DNA of 64,000 nt from Pseudomonas putida (GCF_026625125.1 NZ_CP113097.1:4016001-4080000), one strand, 5' to 3'; shown: positions 27,802-36,298, numbered from the stretch's first letter. The notes: a model not told the origin generated them from the letters alone. A program made the numbers and translations.

Positions 27802-28932
27802 GTGGAACTGCAACCTTTGCTGAGCAAGCTGTTCGCCAATGCCGGTGCCGTAGGCGTCGAAGGCATCTTCCAATTCATCTTCGGCCCGCAGCAGGCCTAC
27901 TGGTGTGAAGCCGGTACCCGGCCGCGCACCGAAGCCGGCCGGCATGCAACGCCGGATGTCACCATCGAAGTCACCCAGCAGGACCTGCTGGGCATCATGG
28001 CCGGCAGCGCCAACGTCGAGGAGCTGTTTGCCGGCGGCCGGCTGAAAATCGGCGGCAACCTGGGCCTGGCCACGCTGCTGCCGCAAATCATCGACCTGGC
28101 GCGCAAGGGCGTGACGGCGCAGAAGACTGACATGAACCAGCGCCATGTCACGCCACCGCGCTACAGCGAACGTGTGTCGGCCAGCCTGCCGCAGTTGACC
28201 GAAGTAGAACGAATCCCCGCCGCGCAATTGAATGTAGAGCGTTTCCAGCGCCAGTATCTGCCGTACGGCACACCGGTGGTGATCAGTGACGCCCTGCGTG
28301 AGTGGAAGCTGTTCAACCTCGACCGCCAGGCTTCGCTGGAGCACTTCGCCGAACTGCAGGGCATCACCCGTCATGGCGACTACGTGAAGAAGACCTTCTC
28401 CACCGAGCGCGACTTTCGCTCCACGTCCATGGCAGATTTCATCAACGCCCTGGACAACCCGCAGCCGCGTGACAGCAACGGCGAGCCACCGGCTTACATG
28501 GGCAACAACATCGTGCCTGCGCAGTTGCTCGAGCTGATCCAGTACCCGCCCTACTTCGAGCGCTCGCTATACATCGCACCGCGCATCTGGATCGGCCCCA
28601 AAGGTACCCTCACGCCGTTGCACCGCGACGATGCCGACAACCTGTTCGCCCAGGTGTGGGGGGACAAGTCGTTCATCCTGGCGGCGCCACACCATCGCCC
28701 GGCCCTGGGCACCTGGTCGACCTCGCCCAAGGGTGGCCTGGACGGCTGCGACTTCAACCCTGATGCACCGGATTATCAGCGTTTCCCCGAAGCGCGCGGG
28801 GTTACCTTCCTGCGGGTGCTGCTGCAAGCCGGGGATCTGTTGTTTCTGCCAGAAGGCTGGTTCCACCAGGTGGAGTCGGTATCGACATCGCTGTCTGTGA
28901 ACTTCTGGGTCAACTCCGGGCGCGGCTGGTAA
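27802..28932 (+). CDS. SCP2-domain / cupin-8 (JmjC-like) fusion protein, putative Fe(II)/2-oxoglutarate oxygenase
   Basis: A 376-residue soluble protein in two parts. Residues about 5-110 look like an SCP2 sterol-carrier domain (a GIFQFIFGP strand, ITQQD-like and GRLKIGGN motifs), a fold that binds lipids. Residues about 140-376 form a cupin-8/JmjC barrel with iron ligands H274-R-D276 (LHRDDADN) and H355 (WFHQVES) and a C-terminal SVNFW strand. JmjC-type cupins hydroxylate amino-acid side chains. The GTG start was chosen because GAAGAGG lies 7 bases upstream; the open frame runs further 5' but overlaps the divergent NRPS. A perfect PvdS box precedes it. Pyoverdine precursors are fatty-acylated and peptidyl, so a lipid-binding oxygenase could act on the acylated precursor or a carrier-bound residue. 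The function is unproven. It is not the TauD-type SyrP fold. Confidence 0.85.
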   Translation: MELQPLLSKLFANAGAVGVEGIFQFIFGPQQAYWCEAGTRPRTEAGRHATPDVTIEVTQQDLLGIMAGSANVEELFAGGRLKIGGNLGLATLLPQIIDLARKGVTAQKTDMNQRHVTPPRYSERVSASLPQLTEVERIPAAQLNVERFQRQYLPYGTPVVISDALREWKLFNLDRQASLEHFAELQGITRHGDYVKKTFSTERDFRSTSMADFINALDNPQPRDSNGEPPAYMGNNIVPAQLLELIQYPPYFERSLYIAPRIWIGPKGTLTPLHRDDADNLFAQVWGDKSFILAAPHHRPALGTWSTSPKGGLDGCDFNPDAPDYQRFPEARGVTFLRVLLQAGDLLFLPEGWFHQVESVSTSLSVNFWVNSGRGW

Positions 28933-28946
28933 GCGGTAGCGAACGC

Positions 28947-29011
28947 GGCGGGCATGCCCCGCCAGTTCTAGGGAAAGCGGGCTTGCCGAGAAATGGGGCG
29001 CAGCGCGCCCC
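28947..29011. terminator. Two hairpins between convergent genes, possible bidirectional terminator
   Basis: GGCGGG-CATGC-CCCGCC (28947-28963) and GGGGCGC-AGC-GCGCCCC (28995-29011) are perfect stems between the SCP2-cupin gene and pvdH. On the minus strand the second is followed by ATTTCT, a poor T-run. Termination is likely but not of strong intrinsic type. Confidence 0.4.
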
Positions 29012-29018
29012 TCAGGGG

Positions 29019-30410
29019 TCAGACCGCCGCAGCCAGGGCCTGCGCAAAGCGCTGCGCCACCTCATCGACCTGCTGCGCAGTGATGATCAGCGGCGGCAGG
29101 AAGCGCACCACCGCACCGTGGCGCCCACCCAGCTCCAGAATGAGCCCGCGTTTGAGGCATTCGCGCTGCACCTTGGGTGCCAGTTCGCGATTGGCCGGCG
29201 GGTGGCCCAGCACGTCGCGCTGGCCCTGCACATCGACCAGCTCGACCCCGAGCATCAGGCCACGCCCACGGATATCGCCCAACTGCGGATAGTCGCGTTG
29301 CAGCCGCTGCAGGTGATCACGCAGGCGCCGGCCCATGGCCTCGGCATGCTCGGCCAGGCGATGCTCGACCAGGTAGTTGATCACCGCCGAACCCGCGGCC
29401 ATGGCCATCTGGTTACCACGGAACGTGCCGGCATGGGCGCCCGGCTTCCAGGTGTCGAGCCAGTCGCGGTACACCACCACCGCCAGCGGCAGGCTGCCAC
29501 CAATGGCCTTGGACAGGGTGACCACATCGGGCACGATGCCGGCGTGTTCGAAGGCGAACATCCGCCCGGTACGGGCAAAACCGCTTTGAATCTCATCGAC
29601 GATCAGTGCCACGCCGGCCTGCTCGGTGATGCGCCGCACCCCCTTGAGCCATTCGACATCGGCAGGTATCACCCCGCCTTCGCCCTGCACCACCTCCAGG
29701 ATCACGGCAGCGGGCAGCGGCACGCCACTTTCAGGGTCCAGCAGCAGGTTTTCCAGGTAATGCAGGTTGGCCTTGACCCCGGCTTCGCCACCCAGGCCGA
29801 ACGGGCAGCGGTAATCGTAGGGGTACGGCATGAACTGCACCCCGTTGGCCAACAAGGCACCCAGCGGTTGCTTGGGGCCATGGCTGCCCATCAGGCTCAG
29901 CGCGCCCTGACTCATGCCATGGTAGGCGCCCTGGAAGGCCAGCACGGTGCTGCGCCCGGTGGCGCTGCGCACCAGCTTGAGCGCCGCCTCCACGGCGTCG
30001 GTCCCGGTCGGGCCACAGAACTGCACCTTGGCCTCACGGCGCAGCGCCTCGGGCAGGATGCCGAACAGGTCCTGAACGAAGCGATCCTTGACCGGCGTGG
30101 TCAGGTCGAGTGTGTGCAAGGGGATTTCATCGGCCAGGACACGCTGGATGGCCTCGATCACCACCGGGTGGTTATGGCCCAGGGCCAAGGTACCGGCGCC
30201 AGCCAGGCAGTCGATGAACTGCCTGCCCTCGACATCTTCGACATGGATGCCACGGGCGCGCTTGAGCGCCAACGGGATACGCCGCGGATAGCTGCGGGCG
30301 TTGGATTCCTGTTGCTGCTGGCGTTGCAGCAGGGGCGACTCGGTGAACTCGTACAGCGGTTGCGGCGCGCTGGCCGGCAGGACCTGGGCAAGGCTGGAAG
30401 CGGTCGACAT
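29019..30410 (-). CDS. pvdH: Diaminobutyrate-2-oxoglutarate aminotransferase (PvdH)
   Basis: A 463-residue class III PLP aminotransferase that makes L-2,4-diaminobutyrate from aspartate semialdehyde with glutamate as amino donor. The product is the third substrate of PvdL for the chromophore and may also enter the peptide. Visible marks: PLP-phosphate-binding GPTGTDAVEAALK, the DEIQSGFARTGR motif, catalytic Lys301 in TLSKAIGG, and GRGLMLGVEL near the C-terminus. The start at 30410 was chosen over an upstream in-frame ATG because GAGG lies 7-8 bases before it. The gene has its own PvdS-type box upstream on the minus strand and is convergent with the SCP2-cupin gene. Confidence 0.93.
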   Translation of the reverse strand: MSTASSLAQVLPASAPQPLYEFTESPLLQRQQQQESNARSYPRRIPLALKRARGIHVEDVEGRQFIDCLAGAGTLALGHNHPVVIEAIQRVLADEIPLHTLDLTTPVKDRFVQDLFGILPEALRREAKVQFCGPTGTDAVEAALKLVRSATGRSTVLAFQGAYHGMSQGALSLMGSHGPKQPLGALLANGVQFMPYPYDYRCPFGLGGEAGVKANLHYLENLLLDPESGVPLPAAVILEVVQGEGGVIPADVEWLKGVRRITEQAGVALIVDEIQSGFARTGRMFAFEHAGIVPDVVTLSKAIGGSLPLAVVVYRDWLDTWKPGAHAGTFRGNQMAMAAGSAVINYLVEHRLAEHAEAMGRRLRDHLQRLQRDYPQLGDIRGRGLMLGVELVDVQGQRDVLGHPPANRELAPKVQRECLKRGLILELGGRHGAVVRFLPPLIITAQQVDEVAQRFAQALAAAV

Positions 30411-30460
30411 GGGTAAATCCTCGCAAGCAAGCGAATGTGCGGGTAGTTGTCGCTTGGAAA

Positions 30461-30484
30461 ACGCTTGGCTGGGGGGAGGATTTA
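30461..30484 (-). promoter_or_regulatory. Iron-starvation (PvdS) box of pvdH
   Basis: On the minus strand TAAAT-N16-CGT, an exact consensus match, 51 bases before the pvdH start. Confidence 0.75.
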
Positions 30485-30522
30485 GCGCTTGTTGTGGGAT
30501 TTTTTGTGGCCTGTGCTGCCCA

Positions 30523-30752
30523 GTCGCCGGCAAGCCGGCGCCCACGGCGACCGTAGCGCTGCTCTGGACTGCGCGCCCAATGTCAGACCGTTAGCGTGAT
30601 CAGGGCTGCTGCGCAGCCCATCGCCGGCAAGCCGGCTCCCACAAGGTACTGCGCTGGCCCCAAAAACTGCAGCAAGTGCTGCAACTGCTGCAACTGCTGC
30701 AACTGCTGCAACTGCCGCAGCCCAGTGGGAGCCGGCTTGCCGGCGATAGGGC
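30523..30752. repeat. Three REP elements with a 9-bp tandem repeat between the inner inverted pair
   Basis: A variant REP lies near 30523-30550. A facing pair lies at 30616-30642 and 30725-30752. Between the arms of the pair are four exact copies of the 9-mer TGCTGCAAC (30677-30712) and a decayed fifth. The block separates the pvdH promoter from the 3' end of the sensor kinase gene. Within the 360-base gap 30411-30770 I see nothing else besides the pvdH box. Confidence 0.9.
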
Positions 30753-30770
30753 CGGTACAGCCGGCGCAGA

Positions 30771-32093
30771 TCAAGCGCCCGAGCGCGCCGGCACTTGCAG
30801 CACCACCCGCAAGCCATCGCTCTGGCTGTCGAAGCGCAAGCTGCCGGCACAGCGCTGCACGATCGCCTGGACGATCGCCAACCCCAGCCCGCAGCCACCG
30901 CTCTGGCCGTTGCGCCAGAAACGCTCGGTCAAGTGCTGCAGGTCATCAGCGGCAATACCAGGCCCATGGTCGCGCACCATGAAGCCAATCTGCCCATCGG
31001 CCATCTGCACCTCCAGTTCCACTTCCGAGTCACCGCCATGGCGCAAGGCGTTGTCCAGCAAGTTGCGCAGCGCCGCCACCGCCAGCGGTGCCGGCATACC
31101 GAGGTAGATGCGCGTGGCCTCCTCCGGCAGGCGCACGACGATGCGCCGGTTATCACCCCCACCGGCATCCTGCACCGCCTGCCGGGCGACCTGTTCGGCG
31201 CTGCACTGCACGCCATCTTCGAACGACAGGCTGCCTTCGACCCGCGCCAGCAGCAGCAGTTGTTCCAGGGTCCGGTGCATGCGGTCGGTGCCCTGTTCTG
31301 CATGCGCCAGCGCCTGCTCGCGCACTGCGCCATCGGTCATGCGGGCCACCTGCAGGTGGGTCTTGATCGCCGTCAGCGGGCTGCGCAGTTCATGCGCGGC
31401 GTCGTCGGTCAGCCGGCGTTCGCGCTCCAGGGTCTGGGCGATGCGCAGAAACAGCTGGTTCTGGGTGTCGAGCAAGGGTTGCAACTCACTGGGCAAGCCC
31501 GCCACCTGCAACGGCTCCACGCTGTCGGCTCGCCGCCTGCGCAAGGCGTCACGCATACGATTGAGCGGCTCCAGGCCTTTGCCCAGGCCGATCCACACAA
31601 GCCCCAGGCTGCCGAGCAAAGCCATCAGCACCGGCGCCGAGGCGGCCAGCAGGATGGACTGGTTGAGCGCCTCGCGCTCCATGTGGCGGTCGGCAGTGGT
31701 GATGCGCACATCGCCATGGTTGTAGGTGAAGGTACGCCACAGCGCGCCGTCGATGGTCTGGTCGCGGAAGCCGCTCTGTTCATCGTCCATGCCCCCATCA
31801 TGCTTGTGGTTGCTGGCAAGGATCTCGCCGCGCAGCGAGCTGACCTGGCAGGCCATGCCGTCGGGCACAGTGAACTGGTCGGCGGAAAAATGCGCCTCTT
31901 CGCCCTTGGCGCTCAGAGGCTTGGGCAACTGATCGATCAGCCCCGCGACCATGCGCGCTGACGCCACCAGGCGCTGGTCGAGGGAGAACATCATCTGCTG
32001 GCGCAGGTCGCGCAGCATCCAGGCAGCCGCGAGCACCCAGATGATGATGAACGCACTGCCCAGAATCAGGCTCAGGCGCACCCGCAGGCTCAT
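30771..32093 (-). CDS. Sensor histidine kinase, QseC/PmrB-like
   Basis: A 440-residue inner-membrane kinase that senses a periplasmic signal and phosphorylates the adjacent regulator. TM1 lies at about residues 7-30, a periplasmic region of about 115 residues follows, then TM2 (about 148-172) and a HAMP-like linker. The H-box DDAAHELRSPLTAIKTHL contains phospho-acceptor His234. Then come an N-box (LRNLLDNALRHGG), a G1 box (DHGPGIA) and a G2 box (GCGLGLAIV). Its ATG overlaps the regulator stop by 4 bases, so the pair is one operon. No PvdS box is seen and nothing ties it to pyoverdine. The family match is clear; the signal is unknown. Confidence 0.9.
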   Translation of the reverse strand: MSLRVRLSLILGSAFIIIWVLAAAWMLRDLRQQMMFSLDQRLVASARMVAGLIDQLPKPLSAKGEEAHFSADQFTVPDGMACQVSSLRGEILASNHKHDGGMDDEQSGFRDQTIDGALWRTFTYNHGDVRITTADRHMEREALNQSILLAASAPVLMALLGSLGLVWIGLGKGLEPLNRMRDALRRRRADSVEPLQVAGLPSELQPLLDTQNQLFLRIAQTLERERRLTDDAAHELRSPLTAIKTHLQVARMTDGAVREQALAHAEQGTDRMHRTLEQLLLLARVEGSLSFEDGVQCSAEQVARQAVQDAGGGDNRRIVVRLPEEATRIYLGMPAPLAVAALRNLLDNALRHGGDSEVELEVQMADGQIGFMVRDHGPGIAADDLQHLTERFWRNGQSGGCGLGLAIVQAIVQRCAGSLRFDSQSDGLRVVLQVPARSGA

Positions 32094-32773
32094 GATGCAG
32101 CTTCCTCTGGCGCCTGCGCCGGGCCAAGGCGGTAACCCAGGCCGCGCACGGTCTCGACGATGCTGTTGCCAAGCTTGCGGCGCAGATGATGGATATGCAC
32201 GTTGAGGGCGTTGCTTTCGACCTCGTCACTGAAGCCGTACACGCAGTCCTTGAGCTGCTCGCTGGACAGCACCCGACCAGGGTTCTGCAGCAGGGCCTGG
32301 AGCAAGGCCTGCTCACGCCGCGACAGGTCGACCGGCTGACCGGCCAGGGTCGCTTCGCAGCTGCTGGGGTCGTAGCGCAGCGGGCCATGCTCGATCACGT
32401 TCACCGCCCGCCCCGCGACCCGCCGCAGCAAGGTGTGCAGGCGCGCGGCCAGCTCGCGCAGGTCGAAGGGCTTGAGCAGGTAGTCGTCGGCACCGGCCTG
32501 CAGGCCGTCGACTCGATCAGTGACCGCATCGCGGGCGGTGAGCACCAGCACCGGCAGGTCGATGCCCTGCTGACGCAGGCGGCGCAACAGTTTGAGGCCG
32601 TCTTCGTCGGGCAGGCCGAGGTCAAGGATCATCACATCGAACTGCGCCGCCTGGAGCATGGCCCGGGCGGCAGCGGCGTTGGCTACGCGGTCGACGGTCA
32701 AGCCTTGGGCAGTGAGGCCGGCGCAGATGCCGCTGGCGATCAGGTCGTCGTCCTCGCAGAGCAAAACGTGCAT
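32090..32773 (-). CDS. OmpR-family response regulator, QseB/PmrA-like
   Basis: A 227-residue two-component regulator. The receiver domain (1-115) has the acidic triad E7/D8/D9, phospho-acceptor D51 (MILDLGLPDEDG), T81 in VLTARD and the switch Lys in LLKPFDLREL. The winged-helix DNA-binding domain (about 125-220) shows LSRREQALLQALLQNPGR and the recognition stretch SNALNVHIHHLRRKLG ending in TVRGLGYRL. It is the first gene of the operon with the sensor kinase. The 250 bases upstream, up to the toxin gene, should hold its promoter; I could not pick a convincing one. Confidence 0.92.
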   Translation of the reverse strand: MHVLLCEDDDLIASGICAGLTAQGLTVDRVANAAAARAMLQAAQFDVMILDLGLPDEDGLKLLRRLRQQGIDLPVLVLTARDAVTDRVDGLQAGADDYLLKPFDLRELAARLHTLLRRVAGRAVNVIEHGPLRYDPSSCEATLAGQPVDLSRREQALLQALLQNPGRVLSSEQLKDCVYGFSDEVESNALNVHIHHLRRKLGNSIVETVRGLGYRLGPAQAPEEAAS

Positions 32774-33023
32774 GGTGGGGGCTCCCGCAGTGGTGTGGCT
32801 GGCATTGCACTATGAAGGGATTAACGGGGGATTATGGGCCTTTTTCGGGCCATGGTGGGCATGCCGTTCAAGGCCGGTGAGCTCAGGCAGGGGCATCGGT
32901 CTTTTTGCACCATGATCATCTCCATTCGAAGACGATAAAGACTTTTCCTACAAGAACCACGGAAATGATTACTTCCAAACCATGATGTGATTTCCCCTGC
33001 ACAGCGCTGTCAGGGAGACACAC

Positions 33024-34367
33024 ATGTTTCTGAGCCACCTGGTGCCGTCATGGCACGAGATCGAGTCACGGGTCATCGATAAAGTGGGCTATCAGGGAGG
33101 CGCCCATTTCCGCACCCACCATAACCAGCCAGTGGCTTCACTGTCACTCAACCTACGCCGACTCAGGGCGGTGCAGTCTGCCTTCAACCAGGCCGAATGG
33201 CAGGCCGCGCACATGCTGCGCCAGCGCTTCGCCGACCTGAACATCGCCGTCATCATTGACGAACTGCTGATCGTCGTCAGGCAGATGGCGATGATCGTTG
33301 TCGGCAGCACGTTAACCGGCGGCGCCATTGGCGCCGGGATCGGGGCATTCGGCGCCGGTGCAGGGGCCATCCCCTTGGCCGGCACTGGCGCGACAGTGGG
33401 CCTCAAGGTCAGTGGCTGGATCCTGGGTGCACTGGGACTTGCCTCCATTGCCGAGTTCTTTATCGATGGTTTGCCCCGGATCGGCGAGTACTACATCGAT
33501 GGCATCCGCATCGCCTGGGAGGGCACACGGGACGAAAGCCTTAACCCTTTCGGGCGGGATGATCCGCATGCAATTTCCAGGGCGGCCCATCACATTGCCT
33601 TGGGCCATGTGGAAGTGGTGGTTCTGCTATTGGGGGCAATGGTTTCGTACCTCACACGCGGTCGGGGCGATGCCCGGGTGCTGGCGCAGGAGATGGCGGC
33701 CAGCAGCAAGGGGGCGCGGCTTGGGCAATGGATGCTAAAGCATGAAGAAGGGCTGAAGAACCGGCCGGATTTGCAGGTGCCGGAGCGGCGTAAGGGGGCG
33801 CTGGATCATCCGCAGCCTGCGCAGGCGAATCGCCCTGCGGGGAAGGACAAGGAGTCTTCCCAGGGCAAGCCCAAAAGCATGCCGTTGCATACTGTGGCTT
33901 GCTTCAAGGCGGATAAATTGCCAGCCTCTAAGCACATTGAGTTTGAACGGCAACTGAAGGGACAGCAGGATGGGCTAAATCGCCTCACAGTTGAGGAATT
34001 CTTGGAAAATATTGCTAACCCTGCAAAGCGGGACCCAAACATAGCCAGAAAAGCAAGAAAGAAATTGTATGATGATCTAAGAAAGAGGGCTTATCGAGAT
34101 TTGGCTGAGCAGATGAATCCTATCGAAGCAAAAAAACTGTCAACAAAACAGGCCAAAGAAACAATGTCTTCACTTGCAGCATTGCATAATCCAGACTTGA
34201 TCGCCGGCGGCAAAGACCTCATTAGTGATTTTGGCGACAGGCAAGTCAATTCGAGCATAGGCCCTCAGTGGAAAAGCAAAATTGGAGTACTCGTGCAATC
34301 TGTCAAGCAACAGTCCAAGGCGGGAGGCGCCTCTAGCTTCCTAAACATCAAACTGCATAAGTGCTAA
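33024..34367 (+). CDS. Polymorphic toxin with glycine-zipper N-terminus and Ntox15 (Tde-type DNase) C-terminus
   Basis: A 447-residue antibacterial toxin candidate. Residues 94-126 form a glycine-zipper hydrophobic segment (TGGAIGAGIGAFGAGAGA) in a broader membrane-associated region (75-150). A charged linker (about 255-285) leads to an Ntox15 domain (about 285-447): TVACFKADKLP, EFERQLKGQQDGLNRLTVEEFL, and the motif H388-N-P-D391 followed by LIAGGKD. HxxD is the catalytic motif of Agrobacterium Tde1/Tde2, type VI effectors with DNase activity, and Tde1 also carries an N-terminal glycine zipper. Start: AGGGAGA a few bases before the ATG. Two Tdi1-like immunity genes follow. From about 33930 onward the DNA is visibly AT-richer than the 5' part, suggesting a swapped-in toxin tip. 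No VgrG, PAAR or Hcp gene is nearby. Confidence 0.85.
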   Translation: MFLSHLVPSWHEIESRVIDKVGYQGGAHFRTHHNQPVASLSLNLRRLRAVQSAFNQAEWQAAHMLRQRFADLNIAVIIDELLIVVRQMAMIVVGSTLTGGAIGAGIGAFGAGAGAIPLAGTGATVGLKVSGWILGALGLASIAEFFIDGLPRIGEYYIDGIRIAWEGTRDESLNPFGRDDPHAISRAAHHIALGHVEVVVLLLGAMVSYLTRGRGDARVLAQEMAASSKGARLGQWMLKHEEGLKNRPDLQVPERRKGALDHPQPAQANRPAGKDKESSQGKPKSMPLHTVACFKADKLPASKHIEFERQLKGQQDGLNRLTVEEFLENIANPAKRDPNIARKARKKLYDDLRKRAYRDLAEQMNPIEAKKLSTKQAKETMSSLAALHNPDLIAGGKDLISDFGDRQVNSSIGPQWKSKIGVLVQSVKQQSKAGGASSFLNIKLHKC

Positions 34368-34385
34368 CAAACAAGGATCATGAAT

Positions 34386-35003
34386 ATGGACGAAATCTTC
34401 TCGCTCTTCATAGAGGAAATGGGCGAACCTATATTCAGACAGGAAGTTCCTCCATCAACCATAGCACGCTACCGAAGTGTATTCCCAGAAAAATTATTGG
34501 ACTACTGGATCGAGCACGGCTGGTGCGGGTATGGCGACGGGATATTTTGGACAGTTAATCCTCAGGACTACGAAGGTGTAGTTGCCTCACTCATAGAAGG
34601 TACACCACTCCAAGGCCGAGATAACTATCACATCATCGCGCGAGGCGCTTTTGGCGACCTCTACCTATATGGCGAAAGATCCGGTTTTTCGTTAGATATC
34701 GTACCGTACACATCAAATTACTGCGGCCGAATTCAAGCATCCGCAACAAATGACTCGGACAAACAGGTACAGGGATTTTTTCTATTAATGGATCGTGAAT
34801 CCAACGATTTCGGGAATTTTTTCGAGCCAGCAAAAAACAAATTAGGCAGACTTGAACCTGACGAAATTTATGGTTTTATCCCCGCACTTGCGTTCGGCGG
34901 AACACTCCGGCTTGAAAATATTCAAAAAGTCAAGACAGTGGAGCACTTGACACTACTCTCTCAGCTTTCACCCCTTGAACCCTATCCATTCTCCGATTTC
35001 TGA
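34386..35003 (+). CDS. Tdi1-like immunity protein (GAD-like / DUF1851), cognate candidate
   Basis: A 205-residue acidic cytoplasmic protein. The N-terminal half matches the GAD-like domain (LLDYWIEHGWCGYGDGIFW, about 35-55) and the C-terminal half the DUF1851/Tdi1 type (DEIYGFIPALAFGG near 160-175), the family of the immunity protein for Tde1 DNase effectors. The ATG at 34386 is preferred to the ATG two codons earlier because AAGGA then lies 8 rather than 2 bases away. It begins 18 bases after the toxin stop and shares the toxin tip's AT-rich composition, so it is the best candidate for the true partner. It is clearly homologous to the next gene but well diverged. Confidence 0.86.
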   Translation: MDEIFSLFIEEMGEPIFRQEVPPSTIARYRSVFPEKLLDYWIEHGWCGYGDGIFWTVNPQDYEGVVASLIEGTPLQGRDNYHIIARGAFGDLYLYGERSGFSLDIVPYTSNYCGRIQASATNDSDKQVQGFFLLMDRESNDFGNFFEPAKNKLGRLEPDEIYGFIPALAFGGTLRLENIQKVKTVEHLTLLSQLSPLEPYPFSDF

Positions 35004-35096
35004 TGGCACACAAAAGAGCCTCCGCCAAACGCTTGACAATTATCACATAACAAACAGTAGAACTTCACACACAAAACCCTAAAAAGGAATTTACCA

Positions 35097-35717
35097 ATGA
35101 ACGTAGTTTTCTCCATCTTCCTTGAAGCCTTCGGAGACCGTATAGGCCAACAACCCGTACCGCCTTCAGCCCTCGATCATTACAAAGACAAACTCCCCAA
35201 CCAACTCCTCGACTACTGGAAAGAACACGGTTGGTGCGGCTACGGCAGTGGCCTTTTCTGGCTGGTAAACCCACGTGAATACGAATCCGTAGTCGATGCC
35301 TGGCTGGGTGGCACCACCCACGACACATACCACCTCATTGCCCACAGCGCTTTCGGCGAGTTGTACCTATGGGGTGAAAACACCGGCTCGCTGCTGACCA
35401 TTGCGGCCTACCATTCCCGGTACTTCCTGAGTGTGCCAAGCGCCAACAGCGAAGAACGGGACAACAAAATCCAAAGCTTGCTCATGCGGGCCATGACCGA
35501 AAACATCGGCCTTGGGCTTTTCGACGAGGCCAGAAAAGCATTGGGCGATCTGGAGGCCGGCGAGATGTACGGTTTCGTACCTGCCCTGATGCTGGGAGGC
35601 TCTGCCGAGCCGGAGCGCCTTCAGCGACTGGATGCCGAAGTGCATTTGAGTCTGCTCGCGCAACTGGCTGACCTTCAGCCGTATGACCTCGACGAAGAGG
35701 AAGAAGAAAATGAATAG
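35097..35717 (+). CDS. Second Tdi1-like immunity protein (GAD-like / DUF1851)
   Basis: A 206-residue paralogue of the preceding protein with the same GAD-like motif (LLDYWKEHGWCGYGSGLFW) and DUF1851 block (GEMYGFVPALMLGG), ending in an acidic tail (DLDEEEEENE). AAGGA lies 8 bases before the ATG. It is separated from the first immunity gene by 93 bases. Its GC content is closer to the host than that of the first copy, so it may be an older immunity gene kept after the toxin tip was replaced, or protection against a related toxin from neighbours. Family assignment is firm; partner assignment is inference. Confidence 0.84.
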   Translation: MNVVFSIFLEAFGDRIGQQPVPPSALDHYKDKLPNQLLDYWKEHGWCGYGSGLFWLVNPREYESVVDAWLGGTTHDTYHLIAHSAFGELYLWGENTGSLLTIAAYHSRYFLSVPSANSEERDNKIQSLLMRAMTENIGLGLFDEARKALGDLEAGEMYGFVPALMLGGSAEPERLQRLDAEVHLSLLAQLADLQPYDLDEEEEENE

Positions 35718-35731
35718 GCAGAACGACGTGC

Positions 35732-36298
35732 TCAGCGATTGATGGCTTCGGGCCGGTCCACGTCCTGCAACACTCCGGCGTCCTGCACTGCAAGCCTGAT
35801 GCAACTCGCCGGGTGCGCCTTCAGCACCGAGCGCGCGCCCTCATCACCCGTCAGGCGTGAAAGCGCCGGCCAGAAATCGCGCCCGAACAACACCGGGTGC
35901 CCCTGTTGTCCGTCATGTTCTGGCAAGACGATCCTGGACAAATCGGCAACCGCGGCAAGCTGGCCCAACGTTGCCTGAGCGATCCAGGGCATATCGCCCA
36001 ACAGCACCGCCACCGCCTGTGCCTCACTGTCGATCAATGAGGCAGCCCCGGCCGCCAGGCTATGCCCCATCCCCAACCCGGCATCCGGGCTGGCAATGAC
36101 CCGGCATTGGCCCGGTAAACCCAGATCCTCGCCGCGCTCCCCCTCACGCAATACCACGCGAACATCGCTGAATACCGAACAGGCACGCTCGACGCTATGC
36201 ACCAGCAAGCTGCGCCCATCGGCCAACGTGGCCCGGCGCTTGTCGCCACCGAAACGCACGCTGCTGCCCGCCGCCAGCACCAGCGCGACGATGCTCAC
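35732..36298 (-). CDS. MocA/MobA-like molybdenum cofactor nucleotidyltransferase
   Basis: A 188-residue NTP transferase that probably adds CMP to molybdopterin (MocA type), making the cofactor form used by xanthine-dehydrogenase-family enzymes. The N-terminal signature ALVLAAGSSVRFGGDKR is the nucleotide-binding loop with its Lys; LLGDMPWI near residue 95 is the metal-binding segment, and QGHPVLFGRDF is typical of the family. The start overlaps the XdhC-like gene stop by 4 bases, and the whole set runs as one operon with the molybdenum hydroxylase. MobA (GMP transfer) is the alternative, but XdhC context favours MocA. Confidence 0.86.
   Translation of the reverse strand: MSIVALVLAAGSSVRFGGDKRRATLADGRSLLVHSVERACSVFSDVRVVLREGERGEDLGLPGQCRVIASPDAGLGMGHSLAAGAASLIDSEAQAVAVLLGDMPWIAQATLGQLAAVADLSRIVLPEHDGQQGHPVLFGRDFWPALSRLTGDEGARSVLKAHPASCIRLAVQDAGVLQDVDRPEAINR

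Noticed and set aside
30677..30712. Coding short tandem repeat
   Set aside because: It lies in a REP-filled gap with no gene frame around it that has a start signal.
33001..33020. LexA-like site (CTG-N11-CAG with ACAGCGCTGT centre) before the toxin
   Set aside because: The spacing and inner bases do not match the Pseudomonas SOS box.
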